Shown here piece by piece: positions 18,101 through 26,893 of a DNA stretch of 29,595 bases. Both the position numbers and the translations under genes were made by a program. The notes under the pieces were generated by a model, which made no database searches, was not told the origin of the DNA, and saw nothing but the letters and a program-made list of their open reading frames with translations. Origin of the DNA: Roridomyces roridus (Eukaryota; Basidiomycota; Agaricomycetes; Agaricales; Mycenaceae); contig JARKIF010000321.1 of NCBI GenBank assembly GCA_029378245.1, positions 1-29,595 of the forward strand, written 5' to 3'. Each line of letters opens with the position of its first letter. The stretch's first letter is position 1.

Positions 18101-21100
18101 GAACGAGTTCCGGACGATGAAGCAGAGCTAGGATGCGTAGAGCTGCCGGCTACGACGCTGGAATGGGCCGATGAGACAGCAGAACTGCTGGAACGAGCCA
18201 CAGAGGATGAAGCACGAGCAGAGGACGAGCTCGGGGCATAGACAGATGAGGAGCTGCTGCGAGCGCTGCTAGATGCCGGGCGGGATTGAGAAGCGGAGCT
18301 GCTTGCACGGATGGAAGAGGCCGACAAAGAGGCGCTGCTTGCACGGGAAACTGAGGCAGATGACGAAGCCGAGCTGCTAGGACGCGAGGATGAAGTCGCG
18401 CTGCTCGAATGAGCCACAGAGGAAGATGCAGACGACCGGGGTACCGAAGAGGAAGCACGGGAGCTGCTTGCACTCGCAGAAGAGTAACCGGATGGACGAG
18501 ACACCGAGGCAGAGCTAGCACGGGACGCCGACGAGGATGGAACGGCGCTGCTGGAACGAGCTGCAGACGACGACGCGGAGCTGCTGGCATGCGAAACCGA
18601 CGCAGAGCTGCTGAGACGCGATGCAGAGGCCGATGCAGAACCGCTCGAGCGGGCTGAAGCAGCTGAAAGAAATTTCGTTAGAATTGGAATACAGAAATCA
18701 CTTGTATAACTTACCCGAACTGCTCAAGCGAGAGGACGATGAAGGGCGAGCGCTGATGCTGGAAGCAGAAGATGCGACCAAGCTACGAGCACTGCTTGAA
18801 GGCGCCGAGGAAGAGTGGAACACCGAAGACGACGAATAGCCGTGAGAGCTGCTCGAAGAACGAGGCGCAGATGATGAAGCAGAGCTGCTAGCCCGGGTGG
18901 AAGCCGAAGCAGACGAAACACGGGCGCTACTCGAAGCCGACGCAGAGCTGCTGGCACGGGAGACCGAAGCGGAGGCGCTGGCGGAACGAGATGCCGAGGC
19001 ACTGGAGCTGCTGGCCCTGGAGACACTTGACGAGGCGCTTGCAGAGCGAGACGCTGAAGCAGAGACTGCAGAGCTGCTAGCGTGGGAGGCAGAGCTGCTA
19101 ACTCGGGAAGCACTGGAGACCGAGGCACTGGCAGAACGAGATGCGGAAGAACTGCTGACGTGAGCCGATGCCGAAGCCGAAGAGCTGCTAGCCCGGGATG
19201 CAGACACGCTGGAAGCAGAAGAAGAAGCGTGAACACTGCTCGAAGAGTGCGGTGCGGAGGATGAAGTGCTAGCCCGGGTGGATGCCGAAGCGGCAGAGCT
19301 ACTAGCCCAGGACGCGGACACGCTGGAACCCGAAGCAGACGAAGAAGGGCGAACGCTGCTAGAAGAGCGGCCAACTGAAGACGAGGCAGAGCTGCTCACA
19401 CGGGAGACAGAAGCCGAAGCACTGGCAGAACGGGATGCCGAGGCAACGGAGCTGCTAACCCGGGAGGCGCTAGAAGCCGAGGCGCTCGCAGAGCGAGACG
19501 CTGAGACAGAGACCGCGGAACTGCTAGCGCGGGATGCAGAGATGCTGGCGCTGGCGGAACGGGATACCGAAGCAGAGGCCGAGCTACTGACCCGAGACGC
19601 AGAGCTACTAGCCTTGGAGGCAGAAACGCTGGAAGCAGATGAAGACGGGCGAGCGCTGCTCGACGAGCGAGCCATCGAGGAGGAAGCAGAGCTGCTCGAT
19701 GCCGGAGCCGATGAGCTGCGAACGCTGCTCGAAGAGCGAGCGACGGAAGCCGACGAGGCAGAGCTGCTTGCACGGGAAGCAGAGGCATATGCTGAGCTGG
19801 TGGCACGGGAGGCACTGCTTGAGGAACGGACCGCAGAAGAAGAAGCGGAACTGGCAGAGGAATGACCGTAAACCGAGCTGCTGGCACGAGAAGCAGACGC
19901 AGACGCTGAGCTGCTAGCCCGGGAGGCACTGCTAGAAGCCGACGCAGATGCAGAGGAGCGAGGGATCGACGCCGACGACGCAGAGGCGCTCGAACGTGAT
20001 GCCGAAGCGGACGAGGAACCACTGGGACGCGAAGACGAAGACGAAGACGAGGCCCGGACACTGCTAGGTGACGACGAGCGAGCAGAGCTGGAGCTTGCAC
20101 GGATTGATGCCGATGCCGATGAGCTGCCAAGGCTGCTCGAAGAGCGAGCGACGGAAGCCGACGAGGCAGAGCTGCTTGCACGGGAAGCAGAGGCATATAC
20201 TGAGCCGCTGGCACGGGAGGCACTGCTTGAGGAACGGACCGCAGAAGAAGAAGCGGAACTGGCAGAGGAATGACCGTAAACCGAGCTGCTGGTATGAGAA
20301 GCAGACGCAGACGCTGAGCTGCTAGCCCGGGAGGCACTGCTGGAAGCCGACGCAGATGCAGAGGAGCGAGGGATCGACGCCGATGACGCAGAGGCACTCG
20401 AACGCGATGTCGAAGCGGACGAGGAACCACTGGGGCGCGAAGACGACGAGGAGGCCCGGATGCTGCTAGTTGACGACGAGCGAGCAACAGAAGCAGAGCT
20501 TCCAACAGAGCTGGAGCTTCGGATCGATGCCGATGACGAGCTGCGAGCGCCGCTGGAAGAGTGGGGCGCCGAAGAAGACAAGGCGCTGGCCGAAGAATGA
20601 CCAACGGAGGAGCTCGAACGTGCACTGGAGCTAGCGGAAGAGCGAGACGCCGAAATCGACGACGCAGAGGCGCTCGAACGTGATGCCGAAGCGGACGCAG
20701 AGCTGCTCAAACGCGAAGACGACGACGAGGCACGGAAACTGCTGGCCGACGCCGAGTGAGAGTTAGAAGATGCAGAGCTGCTGCTAGCACGCGAGGCGCT
20801 GGACGCCGAAGCCGAGCTGTGAGCACTGCTGGAAGAGTGGGGCACCGAAACCGACGACGCAGAGGCACTCGAACGCGATACCGCGGAGCTGCTCAAACGC
20901 GAAGACGACAACGACGATGCACGCGCACTACTCGAGGACGACGACGAACGAGGGACCGATGCAGAGCTGGAGCTTGCATGGGCCGACGTCGAGGACGCGT
21001 GTGATGAAGAGGTAGACGATGCAACTGAACGCCATGAGCCCGTGGTTCTGAATACATAAGAAAGATGGCACTCACTCTGTGTGCAGTCTACACCAACTCC

Positions 21101-21571
21101 AGTACCGGCGATATTTCCGCAACATTGTGCGAGAGTGCTTCCAGATGAACTAGAGAATAGTTAGCCGAAAGAAGAAGGTTGAAAAGAAGTGGACTCGCCA
21201 TTTACCACCTGCAGCAGCGACAACACAACCGGTACCGACATACTCGCCACAGGTACTCGAAGGTACACCGAGGCCACTGAGTATATTTTTGCCAGCAGAG
21301 CTGCTGGTAGAATCGAAGCCCGAACAGCAGAATTTTTTCTTTGTTCCGCAAGTGTAGGGCGTGGAAGAAGGCGTTAAACGCTTGACGGCGCCTATAACAT
21401 CGTCAGCCAACGACCAAAGATAAGAGGAAGAGACTCACCGGGAGTCCGGCGCCGGGGAGGGAGTGGAGGTAAGCCGCGAGCCAACCGACGAGCGTTGGTG
21501 TCTTGAGGGAGAGCGTCGACGGCGACGAAGGTTGCGAGAGAGAGGGCAGAGAGCAGGATTGTGGTCTTCAT
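15126..21571 (-). CDS. Giant secreted Ser-rich protein with three hydrophobin-like cysteine modules
   Basis: Six exons: 21439-21571, 21244-21391 (donor uncertain), 18715-21149, 16808-18662, 16688-16758 and 15126-16636; 6,153 nt, about 2,050 aa with consistent phases. Residues 1-20 (MKTTILLSALSLATFVAVDA) are a signal peptide. Module 1 (about 59-115): C-x6-CC-x24-C ... CC-x10-C. Linker 1 (about 116-1468) is Ser/Ala with spaced Arg/His/Val and no Asp/Glu that I can see. Module 2 (about 1469-1545): C-x6-CC-x33-C-x12-C-x8-CC-x10-C with one extra Cys between C3 and C4. Linker 2 (about 1548-1960). Module 3 (about 1977-2050): CC-x34-C-x11-C-x6-CxC-x10-C-SPTTL, lacking the first Cys. The spacings fit class I hydrophobins, which self-assemble at air-water interfaces and coat hyphae and fruit bodies. 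Linkers are probably heavily O-mannosylated. Module 1 needs either a GTATGT donor that removes one Cys, or a one-base correction. Confidence 0.8.
15895..16014. repeat. Near-perfect 60-bp tandem duplication inside linker 2
   Basis: Bases from 15901 and from 15961 are almost identical for 60 bp (GCAGATGATGAGGCTACAAC start), an in-frame 20-codon duplication within the C-terminal Ser/Ala linker. It is one of several recent in-frame expansions of this gene. Confidence 0.8.
17121..17690. repeat. Four-fold imperfect repeat in linker 1 with unequal, in-frame spacing
   Basis: The block CGCTCGAGGCTGAACTGCTA recurs at 17121, 17358, 17502 and 17664 (last copy slightly changed downstream). Spacings are 237, 144 and 162 bp, all multiples of three, giving repeated peptide blocks such as VHSSSASSVRASSSSAAHSS. 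The in-frame but unequal spacing suggests several separate duplications and deletions under selection for an open frame. Confidence 0.75.
19724..20520. repeat. 408-bp in-frame tandem duplication in linker 1
   Basis: The sequence starting GCTGCTCGAAGAGCGAGCGA at 19724 recurs at 20132 and stays highly similar for most of 400 bp. The period is 408 bp, i.e. 136 codons, so the frame is kept. In the protein, blocks such as GHSSASSASSSAVRSSSSAS and SASIPRSSASASASSSASRA occur twice. High identity implies a recent event. Confidence 0.82.
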
Positions 21572-21622
21572 GAGTCGTTAAAGCGTTGTTTCGTTGATGC
21601 TGGATAGCGAAAACCTCCCTGG

Positions 21623-21631
21623 CTTTTATAG
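21623..21631 (-). promoter_or_regulatory. TATA box of the giant hydrophobin-like gene
   Basis: On the minus strand CTATAAAAG lies about 52-60 bp upstream of the ATG at 21571, giving a very short 5' leader. A consensus TATA box so close to the start fits a highly expressed structural gene. Confidence 0.65.
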
Positions 21632-23261
21632 CATTGCTGAAAAAAAGTCTGGACCGTTAAAGGAGAGGATAGGGGGCGGATGTGGAGTGAGACATGGCGG
21701 AACGACTTGCTTCCACGGAAGCAAGCGGAAGCGAAATTCCTGCTGCTTTTTGCACGCATGGTGTATATAGGAAGAAAGAGAAAAATCCGCCCAACCCGCC
21801 GCCCAAAAGACCGTAATTTTTGGTCTACGGGACGCCGAGATATAGCGAAAATGGGCTCCAAGGCGGTGCAAGACATAGGAGAATTTCGTCTCGGAGGTGG
21901 GCCCAGGCTCTCGGAGAGCTCGGATAGACTGCAGAAAGTCAGACGTATCCCAATTCTCTTGAATCTAGGCCTGGGTGAGGGAATTTGGGGCATCGGTGCG
22001 TTTGATGTGGTGGTTCAGATTCAACAAAGTGGGTCACGGTCACATGACATCAAGTCGAGAGAGCACGAATCTTCTACTTACTATTTCATTGTCCAAGTAT
22101 GTACTCACCTACTGAGAGCAGTACTTAGTCTCCACCCTCCCCTAAATTGAGCTCATACTTCGCAGCTTCGAGCATAAAGAACACCAGATTCGACAATGTT
22201 CCCCGCACAAGCATTCCACCTCTGCTCCACCGTATCCGCCACTTTCCCACCAGTCGAGATCTGGCACCCCAAAAGTTGACGAAATACAGCCTCCGTTAAA
22301 TCTCCTCCGTCCATTCGAAACATTCGTCACCACCACAGGTATACCTTGGAAAGGACAGCGTCTCCTCCCCAGTTTCGTCTTCGTCGTCGTCGGTAGCCGC
22401 CCAGACACGATTCCGGTCGAAAGAGACAGCGAAATGTTATAATCAGATGGACTTGCCCGAAGAATCACGCCTTCCGCCGCACAGACGCTTGAATAAAAGC
22501 GGCTTTTGTTCGTTGGACTTGTCGTTGATGGGTTTGACGAGGAGTAGCTCCTCATCGTCGAGCGCCCAGCTGCTGTGATAAGCACGGTCGACAGCTATGT
22601 AGTATCCGAATAGTTATTTCCATCCGAGTCCGCGTGTGACAGGTTGGTTGAGGACCTTGAGGTGGCACCAACTGCCATTGCTTGCTCGCAATGAGTACGC
22701 GCCCATTATTGTTGTCTGGAAAGTCGAAAGAAACCGTCCTTCGACTGCTGTTGGTTCAAGAAGGCGGAACTCACGGGAAATTACATTGGCCTCAGGGCTT
22801 CGGGACAGGCGTCTCGCGTAGATAACACTTGGATGACATTCGGCTCGGATCTTGTCTTGTCCAGCATGACCTCGAGAGCGAACGTGGGGAGTGAGGAGCG
22901 CTTCGTGCAGATTTTATTCCGTGCAAAGAACGAGAGATGCAGCGATGGCCACCCAGTGGAGCGTGTCGAAACTTGAGAACCAACTTCGGGCCATGCAGCC
23001 GATTTTCTGCCTACAAGTGCGCCCAATCGGATAGCGTATTCCGCGAGAAGAGGCAACGTTGGTATAGTGGCTCCGGAGAAGACCTGAGGAGACAAACGTG
23101 GGTTGATTGATCCACTACAAAAATGTTGAGCACGACCCAACGAAGGAGGTGCCCTTGTACCACCCCAGTGCGTCCTCCGTCCCAATGCCACCCTTTCTGC
23201 GCTGATTCACCCAATCAGCGGCACTTGACAGATACTTTTGGGCTAGGCTTTCGACCGTACC
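21632..23261. other. Long stretch without an identified gene; coding-like minus-strand fragments
   Basis: About 1.6 kb between the promoter of the giant gene and the TLC gene. The minus strand at 22580-23190 has reading-frame pieces that look protein-like (for example IPTLPLLAEYAIRLGALVGR, and LLLVKPINDKSNEQKPLLFK further on). At 22190-22290 a piece reads VEQRWNACAGNIVESGVLYA. I could not join them into one gene by splicing and do not recognise a family. Either a decayed gene or one I failed to assemble. Confidence 0.4.
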
Positions 23262-24101
23262 ATGCACGCAGACTCGGTCTCTACGGCTCTTGTCACGACT
23301 ATTCTTACGATCGTCCTCCACCATGTGCTACGGACACTTTACGCCACCAAACGCCAGCGGTCGTGGATAATCACGGCCTTGTCTAGTGCTGCGACGACGT
23401 TCGGCAGCCTTCCCTTCCTGTGGGACGTTATATCGTCTGGTGGGGATGTAACGGCGCTGCAGCCGCGGTACTCCTTTGCGGCCTTGGTCTGCCGCTTGTT
23501 CCAGGGCCTCCTCCTCGCCGATCTCATCGTCGGTTGCTGCTGCTATGCCGAACACATCACGATCGCATGGGGCATCGTTCACCACACCGCTTATATCGCT
23601 CTCTTGAGCTACCTCATACCCAGCGGTGCAGCGCATTGCTTCTGCCTCGCCGCGTTCATGGAGCTCCCCACCCTCCACCTTGCACTATCGTTCCTCCACC
23701 CCCGCCTACGACACGACGTGCTCTTTTGCGCGCTCTTCTTCGCCACGCGCATAGTCTTCCACATCAGCCTCATCTTCGCCTTCTCAACGAAGCTCGGGAT
23801 GACTGTCGTCCAGGGGAACCCGCTCCCCCTCGTATTCCTCACATTGGCCCTCCCCGGCCATGTCATGTGGTTCTCGCAGAGTGTGCGTGGTACCATCCGC
23901 AGGAGCAGGGGCAGCAGTAAAGTTGAGGTGGAGGAATGCCCGACGACGCCGACGGAGGAGCTCTCCTCGGAGAGCCAGTGGTCCAGCGTTTCTTCTGATT
24001 CGGATTCGGATGTCTCGTCCCCGGTTACTCCCACCTTTGAGGCTTCGGGTCCAATGTGGGATCGTACACATGTGGATCTCCCGTCCATTGTATCATTATA
24101 G
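23262..24101 (+). CDS. TLC-domain (TRAM-LAG1-CLN8 type) membrane protein
   Basis: Intact single-exon frame of 279 aa with start context ACCATGC. Five or more hydrophobic segments: about 6-24 (STALVTTILTIVLHHVL), 35-50, 70-95 (LVCRLFQGLLLADLIVGCCC), 100-120, 125-150 and 155-205. The central block AEHITIAWGIVHHTAYIALL, then AAFMELPTLHLALSF and ATRIVFHISLI, has the HH...E/P...R pattern of the TLC fold, as in TMEM56/TLCD-type proteins. Such proteins sit in ER or other membranes and act in lipid metabolism or sensing; they are distinct from ceramide synthases, which are longer. The C-terminal about 65 residues are hydrophilic and acidic (SSDSDSDVSS), probably cytosolic and phosphorylatable. The neighbours give no clue to its pathway. 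Confidence 0.82.
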   Translation: MHADSVSTALVTTILTIVLHHVLRTLYATKRQRSWIITALSSAATTFGSLPFLWDVISSGGDVTALQPRYSFAALVCRLFQGLLLADLIVGCCCYAEHITIAWGIVHHTAYIALLSYLIPSGAAHCFCLAAFMELPTLHLALSFLHPRLRHDVLFCALFFATRIVFHISLIFAFSTKLGMTVVQGNPLPLVFLTLALPGHVMWFSQSVRGTIRRSRGSSKVEVEECPTTPTEELSSESQWSSVSSDSDSDVSSPVTPTFEASGPMWDRTHVDLPSIVSL

Positions 24102-25226
24102 AAGGAGGTAGTTGGCCCAGCGTTGGTAGACCAGCTGGTGCCGTTGCACCTCGGAATGGGCATGGGCCGAGGGTTGAATAGAAGTACAAACTAGTGTATT
24201 TTTTGTACTTGCTTTATGTAGAATTTGAGGGATTTTCGAGGAAAGGATTTGCAGATTGAGTGTTGGCTAACTTGGCCTGTGGGCCGTTGACCATCTTGAT
24301 GGCGCCGCTTTCTTCCGTCCACAACCTTGCCACAACCGCAATCCAACTTGAACCTTTCCACAACGCAGTCTTACTTATTTACCGATACACCGACACACCG
24401 ATATTTCCTTTCTCACTCGGCCACATCACGCACAAGGAGATTCCCTCGTAGTCGGCCCCACTTGGAATGACTGCCCTTTTTGAATCGCTATCCACCGTGA
24501 CTCTGCACTGTGCATCCGATTCCTTTCATTGAAGTCACTCGGAAAATCTATGGTCTGACGTACCACGGCGAACTCTCGGATTTGCTTGGACCCCTTTTTC
24601 GTTCAAACCCCCTCCTCGCTTTCGACAATTGACTGCGCTCGATCAATACAATAACAAGAATCGAAGTCCCTCGGAAAATCTACGGTCTGGCTTGCCACGG
24701 CAACGGCGAGCTTTCGGATTCGCTTGGCCCCCGTTTCGTTAACACCGTCTGGGCTTTCAAGTTCGACATTTCACTTGTTTGCGTTCGATGAATACAATAA
24801 CAAGAATCCCACCAGCGTTTGAAGTCAACCGTTGGATGGCAACGAGGCGGATTCGCCCCCCCGACGCCCGGCTCATCTCACATCGCTCGCCGCGCTGGGG
24901 AATCGGGGGAGAGGCCTTCGAATACATCTTCTCTGTTCTGGCATGCGGCGTAGTGCTTTCCTTCTCAGACGCCGCCCTGATTCAATCTTGGTGTGAACTT
25001 GAATCTTCCTTTTCGCGCAATTATCTCATGGGTCCTGATCTTGGGATGATTTTCTCCGTCGTTGGCATTCAGGCTTCAGGTTTTGACTGGGACTGGTGTC
25101 GGGTCGAGCGATTTCGGAACGAATCTCTGCATAATCTAGCCATCGTCGTCAATCAATTCGAGCTTCTTGAATCGGATTCGCCCAATTGTCTAGATGACGA
25201 GATCATTTGTGGGCGCTATCGGCGCC
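24102..25226. other. Intergenic upstream of the HNH gene; contains a 132-bp tandem repeat
   Basis: No gene identified. A 147-codon frame from 24788 to 25231 is open but starts inside the repeat, overlaps the downstream TATA box and shows no recognisable domain, so it is not called. The repeat is annotated separately. Confidence 0.5.
24531..24808. repeat. Tandem repeat, units of 132 and about 146 bp
   Basis: Unit 1 is 24531-24662 and unit 2 is 24663-24808. Both run from GAAGTC.CTCGGAAAATCTA through CTTTCGGATT/CTCTCGGATT, TTTCGTT, and end with AATACAATAACAAGAATC. They diverge by substitutions and a small insertion in unit 2. They lie 500-770 bp upstream of the HNH gene start. Confidence 0.75.
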
Positions 25227-25234
25227 TATAAAAG
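25227..25234 (+). promoter_or_regulatory. TATA box of the HNH-domain gene
   Basis: TATAAAAG, 69-76 bp upstream of the ATG at 25303, followed by a pyrimidine-rich stretch typical of fungal transcription starts. Confidence 0.65.
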
Positions 25235-25302
25235 ACTCTCTTTGTTCTTTCGCTTCGTTTGCTCTTTTGGAAATCGCTATCATTCCAGCATCTTTGCCCA
25301 CC

Positions 25303-26729
25303 ATGTCTGACCCCTTCAGCAGCCCAACTGCTCAGCCTGGTTCGACTTTCGACCCTTTCGGATCGCCTCTTACTCCCCTCCCTCCCTCCCTCCCCGACCC
25401 CAGCCACGGCCGCAGTCAACAGCGTCTCGCATCCACATCACCTTCTACCCTCGACGATGCGGCCACGGATCCGCCGCCCAGTCCGCCGAGTCCATCTGAA
25501 ACGAGGAGGATCAAAGCCTTATCGGCCAAATCCCGGTCGACGTACACCTCCTCTTCATTGGGAGATGAAACAGAAGCCTTCGGGGTGCACACATACACTC
25601 CGCCTTCTGACGTCGAGGAAGAGGACAAGGAGCGTATAATTTTTGAGGATCCTACTCAGCCGGACTCAGACGAGCTAAAAGCCCCCGATTTCACCGGGCA
25701 GCAGCAGGAGCCAAAGACGCGCAAAGTGCTCAAAGTGATCAAGGAGAGTCCGAAGACACGAGTTCTAATTACCAAGTCCATCAAAACTCAGGCGAAGAAT
25801 CTCGTCCGGGCTATCGACCCCAACTCCGGATATTGCATCCTCACCGGCAAGCTGGGGCCCATTGTCGCTATTCAATTCGCCCATGTCACACCTCGGGCGA
25901 CAAAGGCAGGCAATGTGGGTTTTCTCCCCTCTCTGTTCGAGAATGAGGTCTGACGTGTAGCGTTGTTAGTTGACGGTCCTCGAGTGGAAGTGGGGCATGA
26001 ATTTTTTCTCCCTCTACATCGACACCCGTTTCAATCTCATTCTCCGTAAGCCCGTAAATCGCTCTTTGCACTGCGGCTGAGTCGCAAATAGTGAAATCTG
26101 ACTGGCATATTGCCATGGACAGCTACCAGTGGGCACTTGTTCCCCACTATAAGATCGTCCGTGAACTTCATGAATGGGTGTTAGCACAAAAGGTCAAGGG
26201 CGGTCGTCCCCGGCCAATCTCCGAAGTGAGCCAGTGTTGATTGCTTTCCGATGATGAATCTCACAATTTCCCGACTCAGTTTTTGAAGGAGGCAAACAAG
26301 CAACCTTCAGCATCACAGCCGCAGGCTTCGACATCATCTCAAGCCTCCCTGTCCACATACACATACTTCATGCTGCCCCTGACTACGGCTCTGGATTCTC
26401 CCCTCCATCGCATCGTGGACAACAAAAAAGTGGAGTGTGCTCCTCCGTACGAGGACCTCGGCCCTCTCAAATCGCATGTACAGCCGCATTTTGTCGTCTA
26501 TGCCCTCGGTGCAAAACTTGCGGCAAAACGGGAGGAGCTGAAAGATGGGTACAGCAGCTGGTTGGAGCAGCTTTCGAAGGACGCATCATTCGGGCAAAGT
26601 GGGCGAAGGGCTGCGGACCAGGTCAAGACGACGCTAAATCGAGTGCGCGATATCTATGCAGAATGGGGACCCGATGGCGAAGTCCCTGACGAGGGGGATG
26701 TGTGGTACAAGAAGATAGGTGGTGACTAG
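25303..26729 (+). CDS. HNH-nuclease-domain protein (basidiomycete family), gene 1
   Basis: Four exons (25303-25914, 25970-26045, 26092-26225, 26280-26729) add up to 1,272 nt with matching phases; 423 aa, fully open. The N-terminal about 170 residues are Ser/Pro-rich and acidic, hence probably disordered. An HNH-like core follows: CILTGKLGPIVAIQFAHVTP-R (Cys pair site and the His of the beta-beta-alpha metal fold). After it comes the family's C-terminal module: VLEWKWGMNFFSLYIDTRFN, AMDSYQWALVPHYKIVRELH and LKSHVQPHFVVYALGAKLA. Such proteins are numerous in mushroom genomes; whether they cut DNA is not established. Only one Cys of a zinc-type HNH is obvious, so activity is uncertain. It heads a tandem series of relatives (26894, 28401, 29169). 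Confidence 0.85.
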
Positions 26730-26850
26730 GACTAGATTACCTCGCAAGTTACTCCATGTTGCCAGTTTGTCTCAATGTACATGTTTGACAATGTTTTGGA
26801 CTGGCGTGATCGTGACCATCAATTATCACTTGTCCTGAACGGTCAACTTG

Positions 26851-26856
26851 ACGCGT
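26851..26856. promoter_or_regulatory. ACGCGT (MCB-like) motif upstream of gene 2
   Basis: A single ACGCGT palindrome 38-43 bp upstream of the ATG at 26894. It matches the core of MluI cell-cycle boxes bound by MBF in fungi. Weak alone, but the same motif occurs three times upstream of the fourth family member. Confidence 0.35.
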
Positions 26857-26893
26857 CCCCGAGTCCCTGGTCCCTGGTGGCGGCTCAAAGCAA

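Noticed and set aside
19266..19865. 199-codon plus-strand frame rich in Glu/Ala/Leu (coiled-coil-like)
   Set aside because: It is the antisense of the Ser/Ala/Arg linker; its composition follows directly from the complementary codons, it has no promoter or splice support, and the minus-strand gene has a signal peptide, Cys modules and consistent exon phases.
21046..21090. Possible intron just after module 1 of the giant protein (GTGAGT ... CAG)
   Set aside because: It would be only about 24-28 nt long, and the sequence reads straight through in the Ser-linker frame (SECHLSYVFRTTGSW), so no intron is needed.
22185..22230. NIVESGVLYA motif as a second copy of the 7-TM membrane protein
   Set aside because: The surrounding residues are polar (QRWNACAG before, RSCEV then stop after), with no flanking hydrophobic helices, so the match is too short to call.
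24788..25231. 147-codon frame upstream of the HNH gene
   Set aside because: It begins inside the tandem repeat, ends over the TATA box of the next gene, and has no recognisable domain.
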